Source: an uncultured Rhodospirillales bacterium (GTDB lineage Bacteria; Pseudomonadota; Alphaproteobacteria; Acetobacterales; Acetobacteraceae). Taken from it: 14,483 nt of DNA. Under the pieces are notes generated by a model. That model saw nothing but the letters and a program-made list of their open reading frames with translations. It did not search any database and had not been told where the DNA came from. Within the stretch, counting starts at the first letter, position 1, and each line of letters begins with the position of its first letter. The stretch lies in assembly GCA_903904805.1 (NCBI GenBank), contig CAIVDX010000345.1, positions 1 through 14,483 of the forward strand, written 5' to 3'. The translations under genes and the position numbers were made by a program. Shown piece by piece: positions 1-7,874 of the stretch.

Positions 1-2100
1 CGGCAACAGATAATCCGCGAAGGTCACGCTCAGCGGTTCGCCACGCTCATCGTACCGGAACTCCTCATAGAGCGCGCCGCCGAGCCCCTGCGCGAAGCCA
101 CCAACCAGCTGTGCCTCGACCAGCATCGGGTTCACCGAGCGGCCGACATCATAGGCAATCAGCGCTCGCTCGATGCGCACCGCACCGGTCGCCCGATCCA
201 CCTCCGCCTGGATGATCGCCAGACCGTAGGGGTGCGTCGTATGCGGCGTGCGGAACCATTCCTCGGCGGACAGACCAGGCGTCTCGTCGCCCAAGGTCGG
301 TGAATCAGGCGCCAGATGCCGGGCGATCTCGGCCAGTGTCATCACCGGATCATCGGGCGCTGCCAGGCGGATCACCGCGCCGTCGACGATGTCGAGTGCC
401 GCGGTGTCGCATTGCAGCAGCATCGCGGCATGCCGCAGCGCCTTGGCGCGCACGGCCAGCGCGGTCACGTGGGTGGCGTTGCCCGTCATCACGGTGGCGC
501 GCGAGGCATGGGCGCCAACGCCGAACGCGATGCGGTCGGTCTGTCCATGCACCACGCGGATGCGGCTTATATCAACACCGAGCGAGGCTGCGCAGATCTG
601 CGCCATCGCGGTCTCGAACCCCTGCCCGACCGACGCACCGCCGGTGACGATTTCGACCGCACCGGTGGGATCCACACTCACCCTGGCCACATCGCGCGGG
701 CCCATGCCGCCATCCTCGACAAAGGCGGCAAGCCCAACACCTACCAACGCACCGTGCGCACGCCGCCGGGCGACATCCGCACGCGCGCGGTCCCAGCCAA
801 ACCGCTCCAACGCCTTGCCGAGCAACAGCGCGTAATCGCCGGAATCATAGACCACCTTCTGGCCCAGCACGGTCAGCCGGCAATCATAGGGCATCTCGGC
901 CGCGGTGATCATGTTCCGGCGTCGCAATTCCGCCGGATCGAGATCCAGCCGCGCGGCGAGCGCATCCATCGCGCGCTCGCGCACGAAACTGGACTCGAAA
1001 CGACCAGGCGCGCGATAGGTCGCGGCAGGCGTCTTGTTGGTCAGGCGAAAATGCCCGACGCACGCATAGGCGGGGATGCGATAGGGGCCGGCCATCGTGC
1101 CAATCGTGATGTCGGGCACGCGCGCGCCGTGGGTGCGCACATAGGCACCCTGATCATGGAAAAATTCATCCTCCAGCCCGAGCAGGATGCCGGACTCATC
1201 GGCGGCCAGGCGGATGCGATGATGCTGCTGGCGCGAGTGGTTCGCCGCCATCAGATGCTCACGCCGGTCCTCGATCCATTTCACCGGACGATCGAGTCGC
1301 ATGGCGGCGGCCAGAACGAGAAAATCCTCCGGATACAGCTCACCGCGAATGCCGAAGCCACCGCCGACATGCAGCTCATGCAGCACGATGCCCGAGGCCG
1401 AGCGGCCGAGCGCGCGCATCAGATTGTCACGGTTGCGATGCGGCACCTTGGCCGCCCCCCACAGCTCCAGAATATCCTTCGCCGCATCATAGCGCCCGAT
1501 GGCACCACGGGTTTCCAGCGGCACACCGGAATGGCGGCCAATGTCGAGGCTGATCTCGACGACAACAGGCGCATTGGCGAAAGCCTCGGCCGTGTCACCA
1601 TAGCCGGCCCGCAGCACCAGCGCCTCGGTCGAAACGGCATCGGAAAAATGGCCCGGCGGAGCGGTGGCATCAAGCAGGATGGGCAGCTCCTCCGTCTCGA
1701 TCAGCACAAGATCGGCGGCGTCCTCTGCGACATAGGACCCGGTGGCGAAAATCGCCGCCACCGGCTCGCCCACATAGCGCACACGCTCGCGCGCCAGCAC
1801 CGGCTGGCGATAGGGGGCCAACGCCTCACCGGCCGGATCACGGAAATCAATGGGCGACAGCTCCGGAATATCCTCGGCCGTCCAGACAGCGACCACGCCG
1901 GGCAACGCGCGGGCCGCCTGCGTGTCGATGCTGATCAGCCGCGCATGCGCATAGGGCGAGCGCACGATGCGCATGTGAAGCTGGCGCGAAAAATTCAGAT
2001 CGCCAATATAGCAGCCGCGCCCACGCACCAACGGCGCATCCTCGATGCGCGCCACACGCTCGCCGAACGGCGCACCGGTCGGTGGCGACGCCGTGCTCAT
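1..2100 (-). CDS. Xanthine dehydrogenase-family molybdopterin-binding large subunit, 3' end cut by window edge
   Basis: About 700 residues of a molybdenum hydroxylase large subunit are visible, starting with MSTASPPTGAPFGERVARIE. Such subunits carry the Mo-pterin cofactor and hydroxylate heteroaromatics, aldehydes or purines with water-derived oxygen. Diagnostic stretches are RYVGEPVAAI in the N-terminal domain, the glycine loop GGGFG (about residues 246-250) followed by YPED, TYRAPGR (361-367), and GQGFETAMAQ in the cofactor-binding domain. The C-terminal segment with the catalytic glutamate of this family lies beyond position 1. The arginine context TYRAPGR differs from the cysteine-bearing loop of form I CO dehydrogenase, so CO oxidation is unlikely. 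The ATG overlaps the stop of the MmgE/PrpD gene (ATGA at 2097-2100), so this is the last visible gene of the transporter operon. The 2Fe-2S and FAD subunits are not in the window and may lie to the left. Family confidence is high; the substrate is unknown. Confidence 0.93.
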   Translation of the reverse strand, partial: MSTASPPTGAPFGERVARIEDAPLVRGRGCYIGDLNFSRQLHMRIVRSPYAHARLISIDTQAARALPGVVAVWTAEDIPELSPIDFRDPAGEALAPYRQPVLARERVRYVGEPVAAIFATGSYVAEDAADLVLIETEELPILLDATAPPGHFSDAVSTEALVLRAGYGDTAEAFANAPVVVEISLDIGRHSGVPLETRGAIGRYDAAKDILELWGAAKVPHRNRDNLMRALGRSASGIVLHELHVGGGFGIRGELYPEDFLVLAAAMRLDRPVKWIEDRREHLMAANHSRQQHHRIRLAADESGILLGLEDEFFHDQGAYVRTHGARVPDITIGTMAGPYRIPAYACVGHFRLTNKTPAATYRAPGRFESSFVRERAMDALAARLDLDPAELRRRNMITAAEMPYDCRLTVLGQKVVYDSGDYALLLGKALERFGWDRARADVARRRAHGALVGVGLAAFVEDGGMGPRDVARVSVDPTGAVEIVTGGASVGQGFETAMAQICAASLGVDISRIRVVHGQTDRIAFGVGAHASRATVMTGNATHVTALAVRAKALRHAAMLLQCDTAALDIVDGAVIRLAAPDDPVMTLAEIARHLAPDSPTLGDETPGLSAEEWFRTPHTTHPYGLAIIQAEVDRATGAVRIERALIAYDVGRSVNPMLVEAQLVGGFAQGLGGALYEEFRYDERGEPLSVTFADYLLP

Positions 2101-3467
2101 GGGCGGATGCCGGTGTCAGCGGCGCGCAATACCGCGCCGATCTCGCTCGGCCACATCTCCTGCTCGAGTGTGAGCACATCGCGCAGCACGGCGACGCGAT
2201 CATCGGACAGGGACCGCCTCGCCAGCATTATGAATTTCCGCATTATCGCGTCAGGCAGGATCGCCGGTTCAGGCACGATTCGTGTGACCACCCGCCCATC
2301 CCGCAATGCCGCGACAACGCGTCCGTCAAACCCTGCGCCCAGCGTCGCATCGACATGATAGCTGACAAGGGCAGCAGCCTTGAGCAGGTCAATGCGGCCA
2401 TGGCTGGCGGCAGTCAGCACCTCAAGCCCCACATCGCCATCCACCCAGGCCATCGCGACCTGAAAAAACAGGCTGGCGATCGCATCCATCTCGCCGGTCG
2501 GCGCGCGCTTGTTGGCCTGTGGCTCGCAAACAATCGGCACCGCCCAGGGCGCGATGTGGCAGTCGAGTGCTGCGATGTCAGCGGCGCCAAACTCCGCCCG
2601 CAGCGCCAGCGTTGCGGCGATGTAGGGCTGAATGACATGTGCGCACGGAAAATATTTCGGTAACGCCTCACCACCTCGCCAAACCCTGCCAAGGCCCGCG
2701 GTCAGCGCGTCCGGCTGCAGCGCATCGCGCCCGAGAAAGGCGGCGAACACCCCGTTCTCGCCATCCAGCGCACCGGCCGGGCCGCGGAAGCCACGCGCGG
2801 CGAGTTCGGCAGCAATGATCCCGCCATGCGCGCTCCAGCCGACATGCAACCATTTCGACCAGCTCGCATCTTCAAGAAATTGCAGCAGCCCACCCGACAT
2901 GCTGGCCGCAAGGCCGATCGCGGAGACCGTCTGTGTCGCATCGAGCCCGCTCAGCCGCGCGGCAACACACGCGGCGATGATCGGTCCGTGAATGCCGGTG
3001 GCATGAAAGCCGCGCGCATGCAGCCGGCGCCCGGCGGCACTGCCCAACCGGGCCGCCACCTCATAGCCGATCACGATGGCCGCCAGCACATCGCGCGTCG
3101 GGATCGCGCGTGTCTCGGCCAAAGCCAGAGCGACGGCATTGATCGTACTGCCGGGATGCACCACGGAATCGGAAAAAGTGTCGTCGAAATCTCGACAATG
3201 CGCGATCACACCGTGCGCGAAGGCGGCCCATGCGGGAGCAACCGACGCGGCGTCGCCGATCAGGCTGGCGCCACGCGCGGGCCGCGCACTGTTGTCCCGC
3301 GCCACACCGATCGCCGCGTGCGACGCCAGCGTGTCGCAGCCACCAAGAACCAGGCCGACCGTATCGAGCACGCGCAGCCGCGCGATGGCGATCGCGGTCT
3401 CCGGCACGTCGCCCGTCGCGAAGCCGGTCACGAACGCGGCGATCTCATGTGCGGCGAAGCGCGTCAT
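2097..3467 (-). CDS. MmgE/PrpD family protein
   Basis: This 456-residue protein belongs to the MmgE/PrpD family, which includes 2-methylcitrate dehydratase, cis-aconitate decarboxylase and iminodisuccinate epimerase. These enzymes act on short polycarboxylates without a metal. Family marks are RVLDTVGLVLGG (32-43), RDFDDT (92-97), HPGS (104-107), GFHATG (153-158), SKWLHVGW (204-211) and LDGENGVFAAF (234-244). By position and context D93, T97, H104, H155, K205 and K271 match the active-site set I recall for cis-aconitate decarboxylase, so the protein looks catalytically intact. Its length is typical. Only 3 bases separate it from the upstream amidohydrolase stop, and its own stop overlaps the molybdenum hydroxylase start. 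No strong ribosome-binding site is seen, which fits translational coupling. A role late in the pathway (dehydration, decarboxylation or epimerisation of a dicarboxylate) is inference. Confidence 0.92.
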   Translation of the reverse strand: MTRFAAHEIAAFVTGFATGDVPETAIAIARLRVLDTVGLVLGGCDTLASHAAIGVARDNSARPARGASLIGDAASVAPAWAAFAHGVIAHCRDFDDTFSDSVVHPGSTINAVALALAETRAIPTRDVLAAIVIGYEVAARLGSAAGRRLHARGFHATGIHGPIIAACVAARLSGLDATQTVSAIGLAASMSGGLLQFLEDASWSKWLHVGWSAHGGIIAAELAARGFRGPAGALDGENGVFAAFLGRDALQPDALTAGLGRVWRGGEALPKYFPCAHVIQPYIAATLALRAEFGAADIAALDCHIAPWAVPIVCEPQANKRAPTGEMDAIASLFFQVAMAWVDGDVGLEVLTAASHGRIDLLKAAALVSYHVDATLGAGFDGRVVAALRDGRVVTRIVPEPAILPDAIMRKFIMLARRSLSDDRVAVLRDVLTLEQEMWPSEIGAVLRAADTGIRP

Positions 3468-3470
3468 CGT

Positions 3471-4460
3471 CTACAGGCTGAGAATCAGGTCTTGCAGTGC
3501 GGCGCCGGCAATGCCCGTGCGCACCGCCAGCATCACCACGATGCGCAGCTTTTGCGGTGAGAGGTCCCCACCGGCGAGAATGCCGTCCGCGACATTATGC
3601 GCCTGCACTGGAACCATTCCGTTTGTTCCCCGCGTCGCCTGCACCACCACAAGCCCCGCACGCGCGGCCGCGACGAGTGCGGCGCGTTCGCCATTGGCTG
3701 GCCGCCCGGGCAACAGCCCCGCACTGATGATGCCGCGCGCGCCGGCAGCCACAAACGCCCCGATCGCCGCGCCATCAGCGCCGGCATAGGACAGCGCGAT
3801 ATCAACCCGTGGCAATTCATCCAGCCCTGCACTGGAAAATGCTCCAACCGGCGTGGTGCCAACCCGGGTCAGACGCAGCGTGCCATCGGCGAGCACCTGT
3901 CCCAACGGGCCTGAACCGGGCGCCGCGAAGGCGGCGAGCGAAAAGGATGATGTCTTGGTGGCATCACGCGCCGGCAGCAAAGTGTTGTCCATCACCACCA
4001 TCGCGCCGAGGTGCCGTGCACGTGGGTCGGAAACGGCCGCCAGCGCGGCACGCAGATTGGCCGCGGCGTCACTGCCCGATGTGTTGGGCGGTCGCTGCGC
4101 ACCGGTCACCGCCAGCGCCACGCCAGGCGGCGCCGTCAGCTGCAGGAACCAGGCAGTCTCCTCCAACGTCGCGGTGCCGTGGGTGACAACGATCCCCTGC
4201 AGACGCGGCGTCGTTGCAATCAAATCACGGATCAGCGCGGCCAGTTCGCTCCAGTCGGCCGGCGTGATCCCGGTGCTGCCAATCGCGCGAAATGGCACCT
4301 GCAACAGATCGATATCAAGGCCCACATCGCCCATCTCGCGCAGCACATCGCCAATCGGATGCACGATGCCGCTGTCACCGTAGTCGACCCAATCGAATGG
4401 ATGCCGCCCCTCCATTGCGAAGGTGCCGCCCGCCCCGATCACCGCGATCAATGGCCTCAT
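3471..4460 (-). CDS. Asparaginase-like amidohydrolase with altered substrate pocket
   Basis: This 329-residue protein has the type I/II L-asparaginase fold. I place the start at MRPLIAVIGAGG, where ATG overlaps the permease stop (ATGA at 4457-4460); a longer open frame exists but would bury the start inside the permease. The first nucleophile motif is GAGGTFAMEG (Thr13) and the second is THGTATLEET (Thr96). The catalytic lysine is in RDATKTSS (Lys169), and SPQK near the C-terminus is also typical. Compared from memory with E. coli AnsB, the aspartate after the second threonine (Asp90) is Ala97, Gln59 is Thr63 (GSTG instead of GSQD), and the Glu283 position appears to be Gln286. These three residues hold the alpha-amino group of asparagine. 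I infer hydrolysis of an amide without that amino group, perhaps a dicarboxylate monoamide released after ring cleavage. No signal peptide is seen, so it is probably cytoplasmic. Confidence 0.88.
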   Translation of the reverse strand: MRPLIAVIGAGGTFAMEGRHPFDWVDYGDSGIVHPIGDVLREMGDVGLDIDLLQVPFRAIGSTGITPADWSELAALIRDLIATTPRLQGIVVTHGTATLEETAWFLQLTAPPGVALAVTGAQRPPNTSGSDAAANLRAALAAVSDPRARHLGAMVVMDNTLLPARDATKTSSFSLAAFAAPGSGPLGQVLADGTLRLTRVGTTPVGAFSSAGLDELPRVDIALSYAGADGAAIGAFVAAGARGIISAGLLPGRPANGERAALVAAARAGLVVVQATRGTNGMVPVQAHNVADGILAGGDLSPQKLRIVVMLAVRTGIAGAALQDLILSL

Positions 4461-5194
4461 GCGTCGCGCCACCGATCGAAACGATGCTCGATCAGCGAGA
4501 GCAGGCGATTGGCCGCCACCGCGCACAGCAGCGCCAGGATGATGCCGAGATAGACATGGCCCGTGTTGAACATCGTGCGATTATACGAGATCAGGAAGCC
4601 GATGCCATCTAGCGATGCGAGCATCTCCGCCACGATCACGCCGATCACCGTCAACGCCGATCCGATCCTCAGGCTGGCGATGATCGAGGGCAGCGCCGAG
4701 GGCAGCACAATGCGCGTCGTCAGCTGCAATCTGGTGCAGCCCGCCGCACGGCCGAACAGCAGCCGCGTGCGATCCACACCGCGCACGCCGTTCAATGTGC
4801 CAATCGCCACCGGCAAAATTCCCGAAACCGCACCATAGGCGATCTTCGAGGCGGAGCCGAGGCCGAACCAGGTCATGAACAGCGGATACCAGGTGATCAG
4901 CGGCACCGCGAACAGGGCCGCCAGCACCGGGCCGAACGCCGCGCCCAGCACGGGCCCGGCACCCAGCAGGCACCCCAGAACGATCCCGCCCAGCCAGGCG
5001 ATCAACGTGGCGATCGCGATCTCGCCCACCGTCACCTGCATCCCCTGCCAATAATCCGACCAGGAGTCGATCGCCGCGCCGACGATCGCGCTGGGTGGCG
5101 GCAGCACCACCCGCGGCACAAACCCAAGCTGGCAGATCGCCTCCCACAGCAGCAGGATCACCACCACGACCAGCGGGCCGCGCAGGCGCCTCAC
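4457..5194 (-). CDS. ABC transporter permease (NitT/TauT type), second copy
   Basis: This 245-residue inner-membrane protein has about six hydrophobic segments, beginning with PLVVVVILLLWEAICQLGF. It has the cytoplasmic EAA-type coupling loop around RAAGCTRLQLTTRIVLPSALPSI, as in the TauC/SsuC branch of binding-protein-dependent permeases. The start is GTG at 5194, whose GTGA overlaps the ATPase stop; an AGGGG stretch lies a little upstream. The stop overlaps the amidohydrolase start in the same way. It shares architecture with the permease at 6000-6761 but is clearly a different sequence, so the two may form a heterodimeric channel. The imported substrate cannot be read from the sequence. 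Confidence 0.93.
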   Translation of the reverse strand: MRRLRGPLVVVVILLLWEAICQLGFVPRVVLPPPSAIVGAAIDSWSDYWQGMQVTVGEIAIATLIAWLGGIVLGCLLGAGPVLGAAFGPVLAALFAVPLITWYPLFMTWFGLGSASKIAYGAVSGILPVAIGTLNGVRGVDRTRLLFGRAAGCTRLQLTTRIVLPSALPSIIASLRIGSALTVIGVIVAEMLASLDGIGFLISYNRTMFNTGHVYLGIILALLCAVAANRLLSLIEHRFDRWRDA

Positions 5195-6003
5195 AGTTCA
5201 GCAAGCCCCTGCCCGCCCGGCGCGTCGTCACCGGTCAGCAAATGCCAGATCCGATTGCGCGCGGCGCCGAATTCGGGGCTGCCGATCATGTCGTAATCGC
5301 GCGGTCGCGGCAGATCGACCCGCAGCGTATCAATGATGCGCCCGGGGCGTCGGCTCATCACCAGCACCGTGTCGGACAGAAACAGCGCCTCGGTGAGGCT
5401 GTGCGTGATCAGCAGGATGGTCTTGCCGGTCGCCTGCCAGATGCGCAACAATTCCTGCCCCATCTTCAGCCGGGTCTGCTCGTCCAGCGCGCCAAATGGT
5501 TCGTCCATCAGAATGATACGGGGATTCTGCGCCAGCCCGCGCGCAATCGACACGCGCTGGCGCATCCCGCCGGAGAGCTCATGCGGATACCGGCCGGCAA
5601 AATCGGCCAGACCCACCAGCTCCAGCATCTCATGCGATCGCGCCAGCCGCTCGGCGCGCGGCACGCCCTGCACGTCGAGCGGAAATTCGATGTTCTCGAT
5701 CGCGGTCTTCCAAGGCAGCAAGGTCGCGTCCTGAAAGACCATCGCGATCTTGCCAGGCATCGGCTTGCGCACCGCGATGCCATCGACACTCACCTCGCCC
5801 TGGCTCGCCGGCAAAAGCCCGCCCAGAATCTGCAGCAATGTCGATTTGCCGCAGCCGCTCGGCCCGACGATGGAGACAAAGCTGCCTTCGGGAACCTCGA
5901 ACGAAATATCCGCAAGCGCGGTGGTGGTGGTCGCACCGCTGCCATAGGTCTTGCCAAGCAGGCGCGTGCGAATGACCGGCGCGGCGCTCACGAGGCCGGT
6001 CAT
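5191..6003 (-). CDS. ABC transporter ATP-binding protein (NitT/TauT type)
   Basis: This 270-residue ATPase powers the importer encoded around it. It has all the standard motifs: Walker A GPSGCGKST (47-55), the Q-loop in VFQD (Gln91), the signature LSGGMRQR (143-150), Walker B ILMDEP (164-169), the D-loop GALDE and the H-loop in LLITHS (His201). The C-terminus with RRPGRI and LPRPRDYD is usual for the SsuB/TauB/NrtD group. The start is ATG at 6003, where ATGA overlaps the upstream permease stop; the open frame continues far upstream but only as a shadow of that permease. The stop overlaps the GTG of the second permease, giving the order permease-ATPase-permease with two 4-base overlaps. Confidence 0.96.
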   Translation of the reverse strand: MTGLVSAAPVIRTRLLGKTYGSGATTTTALADISFEVPEGSFVSIVGPSGCGKSTLLQILGGLLPASQGEVSVDGIAVRKPMPGKIAMVFQDATLLPWKTAIENIEFPLDVQGVPRAERLARSHEMLELVGLADFAGRYPHELSGGMRQRVSIARGLAQNPRIILMDEPFGALDEQTRLKMGQELLRIWQATGKTILLITHSLTEALFLSDTVLVMSRRPGRIIDTLRVDLPRPRDYDMIGSPEFGAARNRIWHLLTGDDAPGGQGLAEL

Positions 6004-6761
6004 CGTGCGTGCCGCCAAATGCCCACCCTGGCTTCCCAGATCCGCATCGTTTCGTTGATCAGCACCGTCGCGCAGGAGATCAGCATCGTGCCCGCCAGAA
6101 GCTGGCTCACCTGATAGGCCTCGCCCCAATGAAAGATCATGATGCCCAGACCGGACTGCGCCCCATACATCTCGGCCAGAAGAATGCCGATGATGTCGAA
6201 GATCAGACCAAGCCGCAGGCCGGCGACAAGCTGCGGCGCCATCGCCGGCAGATGGATGTCGCGAAAGATGCGCCCGCGCGATGCGCCGAAAGACTGCGCC
6301 GCAGCCACCAACGACGGCGGCACCTCGCGCACCGCCGCCGCGGTGCTGACGGCCACCACAAAAAACACATGCGTGAGGCCGTAGAGAACCTTCTGGGTAA
6401 AGCCCAATCCCAGCACCAGAATGAAAATCGGCAGAAAGATCGATTGCGGCACCGCGAGCACGAGATTGAACAAGGCGGTGGCCGCGCGTCCGCCCGTCCT
6501 GCTCTCCGCCAGCAGCACACCCGCCAGCAGACCCGCGGGCGCGCCGATGGCAAAGGCGGCGAACACGCGCAGGGCGGTGTCGCCGGCATTGGCCAGAAAG
6601 ACGCTGGAGCGCAGCAGCCCCAGCATCACGATCGCAATGTCGCTCGGCGCCGGCAGGAACTCCGCATCGACCCAGCCCTGGCGCGACGCCACCTGCCACA
6701 GGCCGAACAGGCCCGCGAAAAAGCCAAGCTGAACCAGAACAACGCGCAGCCGCAGCCCCAT
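6000..6761 (-). CDS. ABC transporter permease (NitT/TauT type), first copy
   Basis: This 253-residue integral membrane protein has about six transmembrane segments, starting at VVLVQLGFFAGLFGLWQV. Its EAA-type coupling loop lies around AAAQSFGASRGRIFRDIHLP, typical of permeases in nitrate, sulfonate and taurine-type importers. It begins 5 bases after the stop of the binding-protein gene and ends in a 4-base ATGA overlap with the ATPase, so it is in the same transcript. Systems of this class often need a single permease gene for a homodimer. Here a second, diverged permease follows the ATPase, so a heterodimer is plausible but unproven. Confidence 0.94.
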   Translation of the reverse strand: MGLRLRVVLVQLGFFAGLFGLWQVASRQGWVDAEFLPAPSDIAIVMLGLLRSSVFLANAGDTALRVFAAFAIGAPAGLLAGVLLAESRTGGRAATALFNLVLAVPQSIFLPIFILVLGLGFTQKVLYGLTHVFFVVAVSTAAAVREVPPSLVAAAQSFGASRGRIFRDIHLPAMAPQLVAGLRLGLIFDIIGILLAEMYGAQSGLGIMIFHWGEAYQVSQLLAGTMLISCATVLINETMRIWEARVGIWRHAR

Positions 6762-6766
6762 GCCGA

Positions 6767-7726
6767 CTACTCGAATGTGATCGGCGTGAATCCCGGCGCG
6801 AAGATCGCATCAGGGCCCGGCAGGCCCGTCAACCCGGCGGTTGTGGCCAGATCAAGTGAATTGCGCATCCATTGCGGATCCATCGTGCCGTCCGGGCGCA
6901 GACCCATGATGATGGTGTCGAACGTCATCTTCAGCACGCGCGGATCGCTCTCGCTGGTGTAGCGCTTGAGAAAATCCAGCGTCCAGGTCTCGTTCTTCTT
7001 CATATAGACCATCGCCATCGAGTTCGCCTGCAGCCACCGGCGCAACGCGTCCGGCTTCTGCTTGATCGCGGTCTCCGACGCCGCCCAGGTGTCCGGCAGC
7101 ACCGGGTCCATGATTTTGCCGAAATCGGCGATGCTGCGGTACTCGCCATCGACCGTGGTGCGATAGCTCACCAGCGGCCACAGGATCGCCGCGTCGATCT
7201 GCTTCGCCTTCAGCGCGGGCAGCACGCCGGGCGTGCCGAGCGGAATGGTGCGGATGGTGATGCCCGCCTTGCGCGCCGCCCACAGCGCCAGGAAGTCGGT
7301 TGTCGACGCCTTGGAGGAAATTCCCACGGTCTTGCCGGCAAGATCAGCCAGCGTCTTGATCGGCGAGGCCGCCGGCACCGCCAGGATCCAGCCCTCCGGC
7401 GTCAGATCGCCAGTCGGCGCGATGATCCGCTCCGCCACCCCCTTGTTGATCGCCACCGCCGCACCGGGCGGTGAGATCGTCACCACATCGACAGAACCGG
7501 CCGCGAGCGCCTCCTGCGCCACCGGGCCGGAGGCGAAGCTGGTAATCTCAACATCCAGGTCCTTCGCCTTGTAGAAGCCAAGTTCCTGCGCGGCATAGGT
7601 CACACCGTAGGGCGGATAGACAGCCGCCAGACCAACCCTGATCTGGTCCGCCGCCATCGCCGGCATCGCGGCCGCAAGCAGGGCAACGGAGACAGCGAGT
7701 CCGGCGGTCCGACGCGACAACATCAT
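6767..7726 (-). CDS. ABC transporter periplasmic substrate-binding protein (SsuA/THI5-like)
   Basis: This 319-residue exported protein captures the substrate for the downstream permeases and ATPase. It has a clear Sec signal peptide: a basic start MMLSRR, a hydrophobic core and a probable cleavage after Ala25 in AMA-AD. The mature part begins QIRVGLAAVYPPYGVTYAAQ and continues with ELGFYKAKDLDVEI, the usual opening of the SsuA/THI5/NMT1-like family. Later landmarks are GSVDVVTISPPGAA and LADLAGKTVGISSK. Two adjacent ATG codons (7724-7726 and 7721-7723) could start it; an AAGGGG stretch just upstream serves either. It is the first gene of a seven-gene operon with its own upstream regulatory region. 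Relatives bind sulfonates, nitrate, pyrimidine precursors or aromatic acids, so the ligand is open. Confidence 0.95.
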   Translation of the reverse strand: MMLSRRTAGLAVSVALLAAAMPAMAADQIRVGLAAVYPPYGVTYAAQELGFYKAKDLDVEITSFASGPVAQEALAAGSVDVVTISPPGAAVAINKGVAERIIAPTGDLTPEGWILAVPAASPIKTLADLAGKTVGISSKASTTDFLALWAARKAGITIRTIPLGTPGVLPALKAKQIDAAILWPLVSYRTTVDGEYRSIADFGKIMDPVLPDTWAASETAIKQKPDALRRWLQANSMAMVYMKKNETWTLDFLKRYTSESDPRVLKMTFDTIIMGLRPDGTMDPQWMRNSLDLATTAGLTGLPGPDAIFAPGFTPITFE

Positions 7727-7740
7727 GCAACCCCTTTTCC

Positions 7741-7754
7741 CCGCCCACGGGCGG
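7741..7754. repeat. Short GC hairpin in the binding-protein leader
   Basis: CCGCCC and GGGCGG face each other around two bases, giving in practice a 5-bp stem with a 4-base loop. It sits 15 bases upstream of the binding-protein start and just before the GGGGAAAAGGGG ribosome-binding stretch. It could tune translation, but such short GC stems are common in GC-rich DNA. It lacks the U-tract of an intrinsic terminator. Confidence 0.3.
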
Positions 7755-7782
7755 CCCGGCCACGCGGACCGATGCGACGAAT

Positions 7783-7795
7783 GTATACGCCATGC
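7783..7795. promoter_or_regulatory. Candidate GntR operator (weak copy) before the transporter operon
   Basis: The 13-mer GTATACGCCATGC has a perfect left half of the dyad GTATACWGTATAC and a poor right half (three of six positions match). It lies about 57 bases upstream of the binding-protein ATG and downstream of a candidate -35 element, so a bound repressor would block transcription start. It is the weakest of three related sites; the case rests on the shared GTATAC core and its position. Confidence 0.4.
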
Positions 7796-7845
7796 TGTGT
7801 GCGCACGTCGGTGGTGTCAACCGCTCCAGTCCGGATCAGCATGGC
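7789..7845. repeat. 9-bp inverted repeat flanking the transporter-operon promoter
   Basis: GCCATGCTG at 7789-7797 and its exact complement CAGCATGGC at 7837-7845 are separated by 39 bases. The candidate -35 element TTGACA (minus strand, 7815-7820) lies between the arms, and the left arm directly abuts the GTATAC core. It could be a pair of operator half-sites bridged by a looping regulator. A chance repeat is not excluded. Confidence 0.35.
7793..7820 (-). promoter_or_regulatory. Candidate sigma-70-type promoter for the transporter operon
   Basis: On the minus strand a perfect TTGACA (7815-7820) stands 17 bases before CAGCAT (7792-7797), a weak match to the -10 consensus (three of six). The GTATAC operator core lies immediately downstream, near the expected transcription start. 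The -35 match is good and the -10 is poor, so the promoter is tentative. Confidence 0.35.
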
Positions 7846-7874
7846 TTGCGAACCGCCCCATGGCCAGGCGCGCA

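Noticed and set aside
1..2100. Carbon monoxide dehydrogenase large subunit (coxL)
   Set aside because: The cysteine-bearing active-site loop of form I CoxL is absent; the matching region reads TYRAPGR.
316..2358. Long plus-strand open frame of 680 codons
   Set aside because: It lies opposite the molybdenum hydroxylase gene, whose minus-strand translation shows full family motifs. The plus-strand product is rich in His, Arg and Gly with no recognisable domain, as expected of an antisense frame in GC-rich DNA.
3471..4460. Classical L-asparaginase for nitrogen assimilation
   Set aside because: The aspartate after the second catalytic threonine is Ala97 and two other amino-group contacts are changed, so a plain asparaginase call would overstate what the sequence shows.
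5095..6962. Long plus-strand frames opposite the ABC ATPase and permease
   Set aside because: The minus-strand genes have complete ABC motifs and overlapping starts; the plus-strand products are compositionally biased shadows.
7727..7874. Possible terminator between the dehydrogenase gene and the transporter operon
   Set aside because: The only hairpin (7741-7754) is short, lies after the candidate promoter and lacks a U-tract, so I do not call a terminator; read-through is possible.
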